Shown here: positions 29,585 through 37,787 of the stretch, piece after piece
Layout of the letters: each line of letters begins with the position of its first letter
Numbering within the stretch: position 1 is the first letter of the stretch
Origin: Chloroflexota bacterium
Lineage (GTDB): Bacteria > Chloroflexota > Limnocylindria > Limnocylindrales > CSP1-4
Assembly: GCA_030447745.1 (NCBI GenBank)
Contig: JAUJOH010000012.1
Span: 11,085-61,095, forward strand
Reading direction: 5' to 3'
Length of the DNA: 50,011 nt
Made by a program: the position numbers and the translations under genes
Notes under the pieces: generated by a model
What the model was told of the DNA's origin: nothing
Seen by the model: the letters and a program-made list of their open reading frames with translations, nothing else
Databases searched by the model: none

Positions 29585-29590
29585 TAGAAT
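29585..29590 (+). promoter_or_regulatory. Possible -10 box (TAGAAT)
   Basis: TAGAAT, 28 nt before the ATG of the first Gfo/Idh gene, which also has a GCGAGGAG Shine-Dalgarno. No obvious -35. Confidence 0.35.
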
Positions 29591-29617
29591 CGGGCCTCAG
29601 CCGCAGCGAGGAGCCCG

Positions 29618-30828
29618 ATGCAGCAACACGCGATCACGATGCTCGGAACCGGTCTGATCGGTGACTTCTACACGATGACGCTTCACGGGCAGCGGCGGCG
29701 CGACAGCGTGCGGGTCGTCTACTCGCGCAGCGCCGAGCGCGGCCAGGCGTTCCGCGAGCGCTGGGGCATCCCCGAGTCGACGACCGACATGCGCGCCGCG
29801 ATCGAGCACCCCGACACGGACGTGGTCATCGTTGGGCTGCCGAACTTCCTCCACGAGGAGGCGATCAACCTCGTCGTGGCGGCGGGCAAGCCGGTCCTCT
29901 GCACGAAGCCGCTCGGGCGGACCGCCGAGGAGGCGCGCCGGATGCTCGACACGGTGGAGCGAGCCGGCGTGTTCGGAGGCTACCTCGAGGACCTGTGCTA
30001 CACGCCGAAGACCCTCAAGGCCCTGAAGGCCGTCCAGGGCGGCGCGATCGGCGACGTCACCTGGGTGCGCTCGCGCGAGACCCACCCGGGCCCGCACTCG
30101 GCCTGGTTCTGGGACGGCCGCCTGACCGGCGGCGGCGCGATCATCGACCTCGGCTGCCACTGCATCGAGATCTCCGCACCTTCGTCGGCAAGGGCAACCG
30201 GCCGATCGAGGTCCTCTGCCACACGGACACGCTCGTCCACCCGATCTCCGACGAGGACAACGCGGTGGGACTGATCCGCTTCGAGTCCGGGGCGCTCGGT
30301 CAGTTCGAGGTGAGCTGGACGTTCCGTGGCGGCATGGACCTGCGCGACGAGGTCGCCGGCACCCACGGCACCATCTGGATGGATCACTTCCTCCGGACGG
30401 GCTTCGAGATGTTCACCGCCGGCGCGGAGACCGGAGGCGGTCGTTACGTGGCGGAGAAGGCGGAGACGGAGCAGGGCTGGCTATTCCCGGTCGGGGACGA
30501 GGCGTCGGAGCTCGGCTACCCCGACATGTTCACGGACATGTTCGGAGCGATGGAGGAGGGCCGGCCGCCGCAGGAGACGTTCTATGACGGGTACGTCGTG
30601 AACTCGATCATGGACGCCGCGTACCGGTCTGCCGAGACGCGCCGCTGGGAGCCGATCGACCTGTTCGAGTGGCGCGGCGGGACGACGCCACGCATCCGGA
30701 CCGAGCCCGACACGTACGACGGCCACGTCGTCATCAAGCGGGAGGTGCTGCCGGACGGACGGCACAAGCTGATCCTGAAGGATCGGCAGAGCGGCGACTT
30801 CGTCGACCGGGTCGTTGCCGGCCCCTGA
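29618..30828 (+). CDS. Gfo/Idh/MocA-family oxidoreductase (copy 1), one frameshift
   Basis: N-terminal Rossmann domain with [25 protein letters not shown] and CTKPLGR, where the family's EKP lysine motif is TKP here. The catalytic domain includes GPHSAWFWD and [15 protein letters not shown]. The frame breaks near 30173; adding one C restores ...[17 protein letters not shown], and the rest continues to 30828, ending with a beta-rich tail unusual for the family ([18 protein letters not shown]). It is probably an NAD(P)-dependent sugar dehydrogenase. It is closely related to copy 3 at 34597 (shared CTKPLGR and GPH-x-A-x-FW motifs). First gene of the amino-sugar cluster. Confidence 0.85.
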
Positions 30829-31582
30829 CGCCGCGGACGCACCCGCCGTGGGCGGGGGCGTCCGTGTCGACGTCCTCTCCGAGGCCGAGTGGGCGGCAGC
30901 GGTGGCCTCGGACCTGGCCGAGCGAGTGCGGCAGCAGCCGTCGCTGCGCCTGTGCCTCCCGACGGGCGACACGCCGTCGCCCGTCTACGAGGCGCTCGCG
31001 GCGATCGCGAACCGTGGCGAGGTCTCGCTCGCCCAAGCGACGGTCATGCTCCTCGATGAGTACGTCGGGCTCGAGCCGGAGGATCCGGCGCGGCTGGACG
31101 GTCGGTTGTGCCGCGAGCTGATCGATCGCATCGACCCGGCGCCGACCTTCCATCCGGTGCCCATCGACGATCTCCAGCCGCAGGCGGCGGCGCGTCGCCA
31201 CGGCGACCTCGCAGCGGAGGGGCTCGACCTGACCCTCCTCGGCCTCGGGGGCAACGGGCACGTCGGCCTGAACGAGCCCGGTTCGAACGCCGCTTCTCCG
31301 ACGCGCGTCGTCGAGCTGACCCCGGAGAGCCAGCGCGCGGCCGTCGAGCGCTACGGGGCACGCCGCCCGCCGACGGCCGGGATCACGCTCGGTCTCGACG
31401 CGATCCTCGCCTCCCAGGAGGTGTGGCTTCTCGTGACCGGGGCGGGCAAGGCCGAGATCCTCGCCCGCGCGCTCACAGGGCCGGAAGGTGCCGACTGCCC
31501 GGCCTCGTTCCTGCGGCGGCACCCCCGGCTCCGGGTCATCGCCGACGAACCGGCCGCCTCGGGGCTCGCGAATCAGCGCTGA
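30815..31582 (+). CDS. nagB: Glucosamine-6-phosphate deaminase/isomerase-like
   Basis: Up to 255 residues from a TTG at 30815 (14-nt overlap with the upstream gene); a GTG at 30848 is an alternative start. NagB/6-phosphogluconolactonase fold: [15 protein letters not shown], the catalytic Asp region LLDEYVGL, and [16 protein letters not shown] with the His and Glu of the ring-opening relay. It converts GlcN6P to fructose-6-P and ammonia. NagA at the far end of the cluster and the GntR regulator support this over a gluconolactonase role. Intact, about the usual NagB length. Confidence 0.88.
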   Translation: MPAPDAADAPAVGGGVRVDVLSEAEWAAAVASDLAERVRQQPSLRLCLPTGDTPSPVYEALAAIANRGEVSLAQATVMLLDEYVGLEPEDPARLDGRLCRELIDRIDPAPTFHPVPIDDLQPQAAARRHGDLAAEGLDLTLLGLGGNGHVGLNEPGSNAASPTRVVELTPESQRAAVERYGARRPPTAGITLGLDAILASQEVWLLVTGAGKAEILARALTGPEGADCPASFLRRHPRLRVIADEPAASGLANQR

Positions 31583-31612
31583 GACGCGAACCGGCCGTGG
31601 TCCGACCGTGCT

Positions 31613-31629
31613 GTCTAGCCGTCTAGACG
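31613..31629 (+). promoter_or_regulatory. DasR/NagR-like operator (GTCTAGAC core)
   Basis: CGTCTAGACG at 31620-31629 is a perfect 10-bp palindrome, and a GTCTAG half-copy at 31613 lies 8 bp before the core. GTCTAGAC fits the GTnTAnAC consensus of HutC-type GntR regulators and is the core of the streptomycete DasR element. It sits 9 bp before the -10 box, so a bound repressor would block RNA polymerase. The cluster's own HutC-type GntR (42416) is the natural candidate binder. Confidence 0.65.
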
Positions 31630-31638
31630 ATCACCCGC

Positions 31639-31644
31639 TACACT
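31639..31644 (+). promoter_or_regulatory. -10 box of the main amino-sugar transcript
   Basis: TACACT, 65 nt before the ATG at 31709, immediately after the GTCTAGAC operator. The position expected for the -35 overlaps the operator and does not match consensus. Confidence 0.5.
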
Positions 31645-31708
31645 TCCGGTTCCTGACCGCCGGCGGAGCGGTTCGTCGCCTGGGGACACGAGGAGAGCCC
31701 GAGCGAGC

Positions 31709-32896
31709 ATGCGGCGAGTGAGCGATGTCGGCGCGGCCGTCATCGGCAGCGGCTTCATCGGTGCCGTCCACATCGAGGGGCTGCGGCGGATCGGCGTGAC
31801 GATCTGCGGGCTCCTCGGCTCCACGCCGGAGCGCGCCGCGACGCGGGCGGAGGCGCTCGGTGTCCCGCGCGCGTACGAGAGCCTGGACGAGCTGCTGGAT
31901 GACGACCGGGTCGAGGTGGTCCACGTCACCTCCCCGAACGACCTGCACGTTCCGCAGGTCTCGGCGATCCTCGCCGCGGGCCGCCACGTCCTGTGCGAGA
32001 AGCCGCTCGCCATGACCTCCGAGGAGTCGGGGCGGCTGGTCCAGCTCGCCGCAGAGAGCGGCAAGGTCGCCGCGGTCAACTTCAACATCCGCTTCTACCC
32101 GCTCAACCAGCACCTCCGCGAGGCCGTGCGTGACGGCGCGCTCGGCGACGTGCGCCTGATCACCGGCCACTACTTCCAGGACTGGCTGCTCCTCGAGAGC
32201 GACTGGAACTGGCGGCTCGAGCCTGAGCGGGCCGGACCGCTCCGCGCGGTCGGCGACATCGGGTCGCACTGGCTGGACCTGACGAGCTTCGTCACGGGAC
32301 AGCGGGTTGCATCGGTCATGGCGGATCTCGCGACGTTCATTCCGGTCCGCCGCCAGCCGGCGCGACCCGTGGCCACCTTCTCGACGGAGCGAGCCACCGA
32401 GACCGTCGAGCGTGAGATCCGGACGGAGGACGTGGCGAACATCCTGCTCCGGTTCGAGAGCGGCGCCCGGGGTGCCGTGGCCATCTCGCAGGTCAGCGCC
32501 GGCCGCAAGAACTCGCTCCAGTACGAGATCGACGGGTCGACGGGCGCGGCGGCCTGGGACTCGGAGACGCCGGACCACCTGTGGCTCGGTCACCGCGACC
32601 GCCCGAACGAGATCCTGCTGCGCAATCCGGCCCTGATGACCCCGGCCGGGCGAGCGGCGGCGACGCTTCCCGGTGGGCACGTGGAGGGCTTCGGCGACAC
32701 CTTCCCGGCGCTCTTCCGGGCGTTCTACCCGGACGTCCTGGCCGGCCGGATCTCCGAGTCCCCGCCGTACGCGACGTTCGCCGACGGCCACGAGGAGATG
32801 CTCGTCGGCGACGCGGTGCTGCGGAGCGCGCACGAGGGCCGCTGGGTGGACGTCGAGCACACGAGCGTCGCGCAACCCGTCGGATCGACCCCGTGA
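31709..32896 (+). CDS. Gfo/Idh/MocA-family oxidoreductase (copy 2)
   Basis: 395 residues. Rossmann motif VIGSGFIGAVHIEGL, VTSPNDLHVPQVSA, the catalytic-lysine motif CEKPLAMTSEES, and VNFNIRFYPLNQ, then WNWRLEPERAG with VGDIGSHWLDL. The layout is that of glucose-fructose oxidoreductase or inositol-dehydrogenase-like enzymes acting on free or lightly modified sugars with NAD(P). It is more distant from the other two copies in the cluster. It is the first gene after the operator, and an isomerase/epimerase follows 19 nt later. The exact substrate is unknown. Confidence 0.93.
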   Translation: MRRVSDVGAAVIGSGFIGAVHIEGLRRIGVTICGLLGSTPERAATRAEALGVPRAYESLDELLDDDRVEVVHVTSPNDLHVPQVSAILAAGRHVLCEKPLAMTSEESGRLVQLAAESGKVAAVNFNIRFYPLNQHLREAVRDGALGDVRLITGHYFQDWLLLESDWNWRLEPERAGPLRAVGDIGSHWLDLTSFVTGQRVASVMADLATFIPVRRQPARPVATFSTERATETVEREIRTEDVANILLRFESGARGAVAISQVSAGRKNSLQYEIDGSTGAAAWDSETPDHLWLGHRDRPNEILLRNPALMTPAGRAAATLPGGHVEGFGDTFPALFRAFYPDVLAGRISESPPYATFADGHEEMLVGDAVLRSAHEGRWVDVEHTSVAQPVGSTP

Positions 32897-32915
32897 CCAT
32901 GGAGGCTGGGCCGCG

Positions 32916-33839
32916 ATGAAGCTGGGCTTCCTGACCGTGCCGTTCCCGGACACGCCGCTGATGGAGGTGGCCGACTGGGCCGCCTCGAGCGGCTTCGACA
33001 GCCTCGAGGTCGCCTGCTGGCCGCCGGCCACCGGTCCGACCCGCCGCTACGCCGGAACCTCGCACATCGACGTGACCGACCTGTCGGCGGCCCGCGGGCG
33101 GGAGATCGTCGACGAGATCCGCGGCAAGGGTCTCTCGATCTCGGGCCTCGGTTACTACCCCAACCCGCTCCATCCGGACCCGGCGCAACGCGAGGCGATG
33201 ATCGGCCACCTGCGCCACGTCATCGTGGCGGCCGGCCGCATGGGCGTCCCGTTCGTCAACACGTTCATGGGCGGCGACCAGGCCAGGAGCCAGGACGACA
33301 ACTGGCAGGAGGCGCTCCGGGTCTGGCCGGACATCGTGTCCTTCGCCCGGGACAACGGGGTGAAGATCACGATCGAGAACTGCCCGATGATCTTCAGCGC
33401 CAACGAGTGGCCCGCCGGCCACAACATCGCCTGGTCGCCGTACATCTGGCGCCGAATCATCGAGCAGTGGGGTGGGGCCGTCGGGCTCAACTACGACCCG
33501 TCGCACCTCGTCTGGCTGATGATCGACCAGGAGCGGTTCATCCACGAGTTCGGGCCGCACATCCTCCACGTCCAGGCCAAGGACGTGCTCATCGACCGCG
33601 ACGGGCTCTACGAGCGCGGCACGCTGTCCGGCGGCATGGGCTGGCAGATCCCGCGGCTGCCCGGCCTCGGCGACGCCGACTGGAGCCGGATCATGGCTGC
33701 GCTCTACCGCGCCGGCTACGACGGCGACGTGATCATCGAGCACGAGGACCACGACTTCGAGGGCACGGACGCGCTCGTCAAGCGCGGGTTCCTGATCGCC
33801 CGCGACAACCTCCGGCCCTTCATCCCGCGGGAGAACTGA
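32916..33839 (+). CDS. Sugar phosphate isomerase/epimerase (AP-endonuclease-2-like TIM barrel)
   Basis: 307 residues. The metal-binding TIM-barrel family gives ITIENCPM (Glu ligand), GLNYDPSHLVWL (Asp and His ligands), ILHVQAKDVLID (His/Lys region) and VIIEHEDHDFEG (final Glu). It resembles IolE, 3-keto-sugar and xylose-isomerase-like proteins that often pair with Gfo/Idh dehydrogenases, as here. It probably isomerises or epimerises the keto-sugar made by a neighbouring dehydrogenase. The stop shares its A with the deoC ATG (TGATG). Confidence 0.9.
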   Translation: MKLGFLTVPFPDTPLMEVADWAASSGFDSLEVACWPPATGPTRRYAGTSHIDVTDLSAARGREIVDEIRGKGLSISGLGYYPNPLHPDPAQREAMIGHLRHVIVAAGRMGVPFVNTFMGGDQARSQDDNWQEALRVWPDIVSFARDNGVKITIENCPMIFSANEWPAGHNIAWSPYIWRRIIEQWGGAVGLNYDPSHLVWLMIDQERFIHEFGPHILHVQAKDVLIDRDGLYERGTLSGGMGWQIPRLPGLGDADWSRIMAALYRAGYDGDVIIEHEDHDFEGTDALVKRGFLIARDNLRPFIPREN

Positions 33840-34594
33840 TGACGGCCAGCCTCGCGCACCTGACCGAACGCGACATCGCCAAGACGATCGACCACTCGCT
33901 CCTGCGGCCGGAGCTCGATGACGCGTTCATCGAGGACGGCTGCCGGCTCGCCGCCGAGTACGACGTGGCGTCGGTGTGCGTCCGACCGGTCGACGTCGCG
34001 CGCGCCAGGGCGCTGCTCGGCGGGACGGACGTCGCCGTCGGCACGGTCATCGGGTTCCCGCACGGCTCGCACGTGACGGACACCAAGGTGTTCGAGGCGC
34101 GGCGAGCGCTCGCGGACGGCGCCACCGAGCTCGACATGGTGATCAACGTGGGCGCGCTCAAGTCCGGGCGCGACGAGGACGTCCAGCGCGACATCGCGGC
34201 GGTCGTCGACGTGGCACACGCCGCGGGCGCGATCGTCAAGGTCATCCTCGAGAACCACTACCTCACCGACGACGAGAAGGTCCGTGCCTGCCGGGCGGCC
34301 GAAGCCGGGGGAGCGGACTTCGTGAAGACCTCGACCGGCTTCGCAGCCGTCGGCGCGACGCATGAGGACCTGGCGCTGATGCGGCGAACCGTCTCACCGC
34401 ACATCCAGGTCAAGGCCGCCGGCGGCGTGCGGACACTCGACGCGCTGGTCGCCGTGATGGCGCTCGGGGTAAGCCGCGTCGGCGCGACCCAGACCAGGGC
34501 GATCCTCGACGACTTCCGGGCGCGAAGGTTCGCCGGTGGCGAAGCGGAGATCCGGCCGACCGTCGGCCTCGCTTCGGGCGACGGTGGCTACTGA
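33839..34594 (+). CDS. deoC: Deoxyribose-phosphate aldolase-like
   Basis: 251 residues. Class I aldolase with TIDHSLLRPE, VIGFPHGS, ELDMVINVGALKSG, VKVILENHYL, the Schiff-base lysine in FVKTSTGF (about K162) and VKAAGGVRTL. DeoC splits deoxyribose-5-P into acetaldehyde and glyceraldehyde-3-P. Its presence inside an amino-sugar/Gfo-Idh operon, not with nucleoside genes, suggests an aldolase role on another sugar phosphate; that is inference. All catalytic residues are visible. Confidence 0.93.
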   Translation: MTASLAHLTERDIAKTIDHSLLRPELDDAFIEDGCRLAAEYDVASVCVRPVDVARARALLGGTDVAVGTVIGFPHGSHVTDTKVFEARRALADGATELDMVINVGALKSGRDEDVQRDIAAVVDVAHAAGAIVKVILENHYLTDDEKVRACRAAEAGGADFVKTSTGFAAVGATHEDLALMRRTVSPHIQVKAAGGVRTLDALVAVMALGVSRVGATQTRAILDDFRARRFAGGEAEIRPTVGLASGDGGY

Positions 34595-34596
34595 CC

Positions 34597-35655
34597 GTGT
34601 CCGACCTGGTGCGCGTCGGGATGCTCGGCTCGGGGTTCATCGGCGAGTTCCACACGCTCGGCCTGCGCTACGTCCCGGGTGCCCGGGTCGTCGCCAACTA
34701 CGGCGCCGGAGCCGAGCGGCGCGAGGCGTTCGCGCAGCGCTTCGGGAGCCGTCCCGTCGACTCGATCGAGGCGCTGTGCGGCGATCCCGAGGTCGACCTG
34801 GTGGTGGTCTCGCTGCCGAACCAGCTCCACCTCGACGCCATTCGCGCCTCGGTCCGGAGCGGCAAGGCCGTGGCCTGCACGAAGCCCCTCGGCCGGAACG
34901 CGCGCGAGGCGGCGGAGATGCTCCGGCTGGTGGAGGAGGCGGGCCTGTTCAACGCGTACCTCGAGAACGTGGTCTTCGGGACCGAGATGATCCGGATGCG
35001 CGAGATGGTCGAGGCCGGCGCGATCGGCCGGCCGCTCACGTTCCGCGCCCGGGAGGGCCACAGCGGTCCCCACGCGGCGCACTTCTGGAATGCCGAGCTC
35101 GCTGGCGGCGGGGCGCTGCTCGACATGGCGTCGCACGGCGCCGAGGCGGCGCGCTTCGTCTTCGGCAAGGACGTGCAGGTCCGCGACGTCTTCGCCTGGG
35201 GTGCGACGCTCGTCCACGGCGAGCGGACGACCGGCGAGGACAACGCGATGATGATCATCCGGTTCGAGGACGGGCGGGCGGCCACGATGGACGTGTCGTG
35301 GTCGTCGAAGGGCGGTCTCGAGGGCCGCTTCGAGGTCTACGGTGACGGGGGCCGGATCATCCAGGACATCACGTCGACGCCGATGCGCGCCTTCATCGAG
35401 CGGCCCGCGGGCTACATCGGCGAGAAAGCGGACGCGGAGACCGGCTGGGTCTTCCCCGTCCCGGACGAGACCCATGTCCACGGCCACGACGCGATGATGC
35501 AGCACGTCGTCGAGGCGTTCCGCTCTGGGACGACCCCACGCGAGACGTTCCGAGACGGCTTCATCGTCAACGCGATTCTCGACGCTGCGTATCGGTCGAT
35601 GCGGAGCGGCCGGTGGGAGCCGGTCGAGGTCGTCCCGGCTGTCGCCGCCGCATGA
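34597..35655 (+). CDS. Gfo/Idh/MocA-family oxidoreductase (copy 3)
   Basis: 352 residues from the GTG at 34597. VGMLGSGFIGEFHTLGL, VVSLPNQLHLDAIR and CTKPLGRNAREAAEM, then GPHAAHFWNAELAGGGALLDMASHG. It is more like copy 1 (29618) than copy 2: both have TKP in place of EKP and the GPH-A-x-x-FW segment. The two probably arose by duplication and may act on related sugars or at successive oxidation steps. It begins 2 nt after deoC, and its stop overlaps the SIS gene (ATGA). Confidence 0.92.
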   Translation: MSDLVRVGMLGSGFIGEFHTLGLRYVPGARVVANYGAGAERREAFAQRFGSRPVDSIEALCGDPEVDLVVVSLPNQLHLDAIRASVRSGKAVACTKPLGRNAREAAEMLRLVEEAGLFNAYLENVVFGTEMIRMREMVEAGAIGRPLTFRAREGHSGPHAAHFWNAELAGGGALLDMASHGAEAARFVFGKDVQVRDVFAWGATLVHGERTTGEDNAMMIIRFEDGRAATMDVSWSSKGGLEGRFEVYGDGGRIIQDITSTPMRAFIERPAGYIGEKADAETGWVFPVPDETHVHGHDAMMQHVVEAFRSGTTPRETFRDGFIVNAILDAAYRSMRSGRWEPVEVVPAVAAA

Positions 35656-36449
35656 GCGTCACCGCGCCGTCGCTGCCGTGGATGACAGAGGCTGCCGCGC
35701 TCCTCGAGCGCCTCGCGACGACGCAGGCCGCGGCCATCGAGCGGGCCAGCCAGTGGTGCGCGGACGCCATCGCGAGCGACGGCCTCGTCCACCTGTTCGG
35801 GACCGGCCACTCTCGGATCCCGGTCGAGGAGATGTTCCCGCGCTACGGGTCGTACCCCGGCTTCAACCCGATTGTCGAGCTGTCGATGACCTTCCACACG
35901 CAGGTCGTGGGCGCGAACGGCCAGCGCCAGGCGATGTTCATCGAGCGGACACCCGGCCTGGCCGAGGTGATCCTGTCGAACTTCTCGTTCGGACCGCGCG
36001 ACGTGATGGTCGTCTTCTCGGCGAGTGGTTTGACGGCGGTGCCGGTCGAGATGGCCCGCGGCGCGCGCGCTCGCGGCCTGCGCGTCATCGCCGTCACGTC
36101 GGTCGAGCAGTCGCTGTCCGCCGAGCCGGAGGCGGCCGCCGGCGGCCGGCTCCTCGACGAGGCCGATCTCGTGATCGACCTCTGCACCCCGCATGCCGAC
36201 GCGCTGTGCACGCTCGAGGGGCTGGACACCCCGGTCGGCCCGGGGTCCACGATCACCGCCGTGGCGATCGTCAATTCCATCAAGGTGCGCGTGGCCGAGC
36301 TCCTCGTGGAGCGCGGCGCCATGCCGCCGGTCATCACCCGCGACTCTGTCGTGGGCCGCGACCGCTCGCGCGCCTTGTTCGACCAGGCCTATCGAGAGCA
36401 CGCCCGGCGGCTCGCCGGCGCGATCGACCAGCGACGAGGAGGTGGGTGA
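35652..36449 (+). CDS. SIS-domain sugar-phosphate-binding protein (UPF0309-like)
   Basis: 265 residues. The SIS fold is seen in LVHLFGTGHSRIPVEEMF, VMVVFSASGLTAVPVEMA and LRVIAVTSVEQS, and the C-terminal helix carries ITRDSVVGRDRSRALFDQAY. This family (PRK02947/UPF0309-like) is found with amino-sugar genes and may isomerise or bind a phosphosugar. It is not a clear MurQ etherase. It precedes the ABC transporter genes in the same operon. Confidence 0.88.
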   Translation: MSVTAPSLPWMTEAAALLERLATTQAAAIERASQWCADAIASDGLVHLFGTGHSRIPVEEMFPRYGSYPGFNPIVELSMTFHTQVVGANGQRQAMFIERTPGLAEVILSNFSFGPRDVMVVFSASGLTAVPVEMARGARARGLRVIAVTSVEQSLSAEPEAAAGGRLLDEADLVIDLCTPHADALCTLEGLDTPVGPGSTITAVAIVNSIKVRVAELLVERGAMPPVITRDSVVGRDRSRALFDQAYREHARRLAGAIDQRRGGG

Positions 36450-36537
36450 CGGACGGATCGTTCCACGGGGGACGCAGCAGCGTGACTCGACCGAGCGTCG
36501 GCACGCGCCGGCCGGTCGCACCAGGAGGAGACCCTTC

Positions 36538-37723
36538 ATGGAGAACTTGAGGGCCACACGGGTCCTGACCACGTTCGCGGCGGTCGCGATCGTCGCGGGC
36601 GCCTGCACGCCGGGCGGCGCGACACAGGGCCCGCAGGCGAGTGCGCGCCAGAGTGCCCAGGTGAGCACGACCCCGAGCGGCGCGACCCAGCGCCGACGCT
36701 AGCGCGAGCGCGGGCGCGAGCGCCGGTGCGAGCGCCGGTGCCAGCGGCGGGACGGGCGCCGGCGACGGCGAGTACGTCATCGGCGTGTCGAACACGCTCC
36801 AGGGCAACGGCTGGCGCGAGGAGATGATCTGCTCGGCCAAGGCGGAGGCACTCGCGTCCGGCCAGGTGTCGCGGATGGTGATCGCTCACCGGAACACGGA
36901 CGCCGCCGGCCAGCTCAGCGATATCCGCGACCTGATCGCCGCCGGCGTGGACGCCATCATCGTCAACCCGGTCAGCCCGGATGCGGTCACTCCCGCCCTG
37001 GCGGAGGCTGTCGAGGCCGGGATCACGGTCGTCGCCGTCGACATGGGCGTCAACGAGCCGAACGCGTACTTGATGTCGAACGACCAGGAGGAATACGGCT
37101 ACCTCGGCGCCAAGTGGCTCTTCGAGCAGATGGGCGGCCAGGGGAACGTCGTGTACCAGCGCGGCATCGCCGGCGCCCAGGCGGACACGGACCGCCACGC
37201 CGGCTTCCAGCGGGCGCTCGCCGAGAACCCCGGCATCGAGGTCGTCGCCGAGCAGGCGACGAACTGGGATCCGGCGACGGCCGTCCAGCAGATCAACGAG
37301 TTCCTTGCCAGCGGCCAGCAGGTCGACGGCGTGTGGACCTCCGGCGTCGACTCGCCGATCGTCAGCGCGTTCAAGACGGCCGGCCGGGAGTACGTCCCGA
37401 TCGTCGGCGCCGACAACAGCGAGTTCGTCAACCAGCTGGTCAACGAGGAGGGCCTCGTCGGCGCCGCCGTCACGAACCCGGCCGCGGTCGGTGGTGCCGG
37501 GGTGCAGCTGGCGCTCCGCGTCCTCAACGGCGAGCCGCCGTCGGAGAAGCAGGTTCTCCTGACTCCGGAGGTCTGGGACAACCAGACGCCGGAGGGCCGC
37601 CAGAAGCTCGAGGCCGCCGTCGATCCGTCGATCGACCCGCTCTGGCCGCTCAACATCACGATCCCTGACTGGACCACGTACACCAAGGAACAGCTCCTGG
37701 CCTGCAAGGGCCCGGGCGAGTAG
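36538..37723 (+). CDS. Sugar ABC transporter substrate-binding lipoprotein, one frameshift
   Basis: Starts MENLRATRVLTTFAAVAIVAGACT after a strong AGGAGGAG, giving a lipoprotein signal with the modified Cys near residue 22. The first frame stops at 36702. The mature protein continues in another frame from about 36690 with an Ala/Ser/Gly linker, then EYVIGVSNTLQGNGWREEM, NPVSPDAVTPALAEAVEAGI and VVAVDMGVNEPNAYL. It is a class B/CUT2 (RbsB-like) periplasmic binding protein. The break lies just before a 12-bp repeat run and is either a sequencing slip or a real slippage event. It captures the sugar for the adjacent importer. Confidence 0.87.
36701..36762 (+). repeat. Tandem repeats coding the Ala-Ser-Ala-Gly linker
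   Basis: Units of about 12 bp (GCGAGCGCCGGT and close variants) repeated three to four times encode the flexible linker after the lipid anchor. They adjoin the frameshift in the same gene. Confidence 0.65.
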
Positions 37724-37733
37724 CTCGACCCCC

Positions 37734-37766
37734 ACGTGGGACGCCGGCCTCGCCGGCGCCCCACGT
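37734..37766 (+). promoter_or_regulatory. Intercistronic stem-loop after the binding-protein gene
   Basis: Two stacked perfect 7-bp stems with one mismatch: ACGTGGG (37734-37740)/CCCACGT (37760-37766) and CGCCGGC/GCCGGCG, with a CTC loop. There is no T-run. Such hairpins between a binding-protein gene and its transporter genes typically protect the upstream mRNA, giving excess binding protein. Confidence 0.7.
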
Positions 37767-37787
37767 CCTGATTCCGCTGGGCAACGG

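Larger units (their letters stand above)
28736..29617. other. Long non-coding/decayed region
   Basis: About 880 bp with no intact gene. The first 550 bp have patchier, lower GC than the neighbours, with AT-richer islands such as around 29065-29100, and no recognisable protein in six frames. The last 250 bp contain the C-terminal remnant of a flavin monooxygenase (29308-29556). A -10-like TAGAAT at 29585 precedes the first dehydrogenase gene. It may be a recombination scar between the left and right gene blocks. Confidence 0.5.

Noticed and set aside
28825-29664. 279-codon plus-strand ORF across the decayed region
   Set aside because: The first 160 codons have no similarity to any known protein and Arg/Pro-rich composition. 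Only the final part matches, as a monooxygenase remnant.
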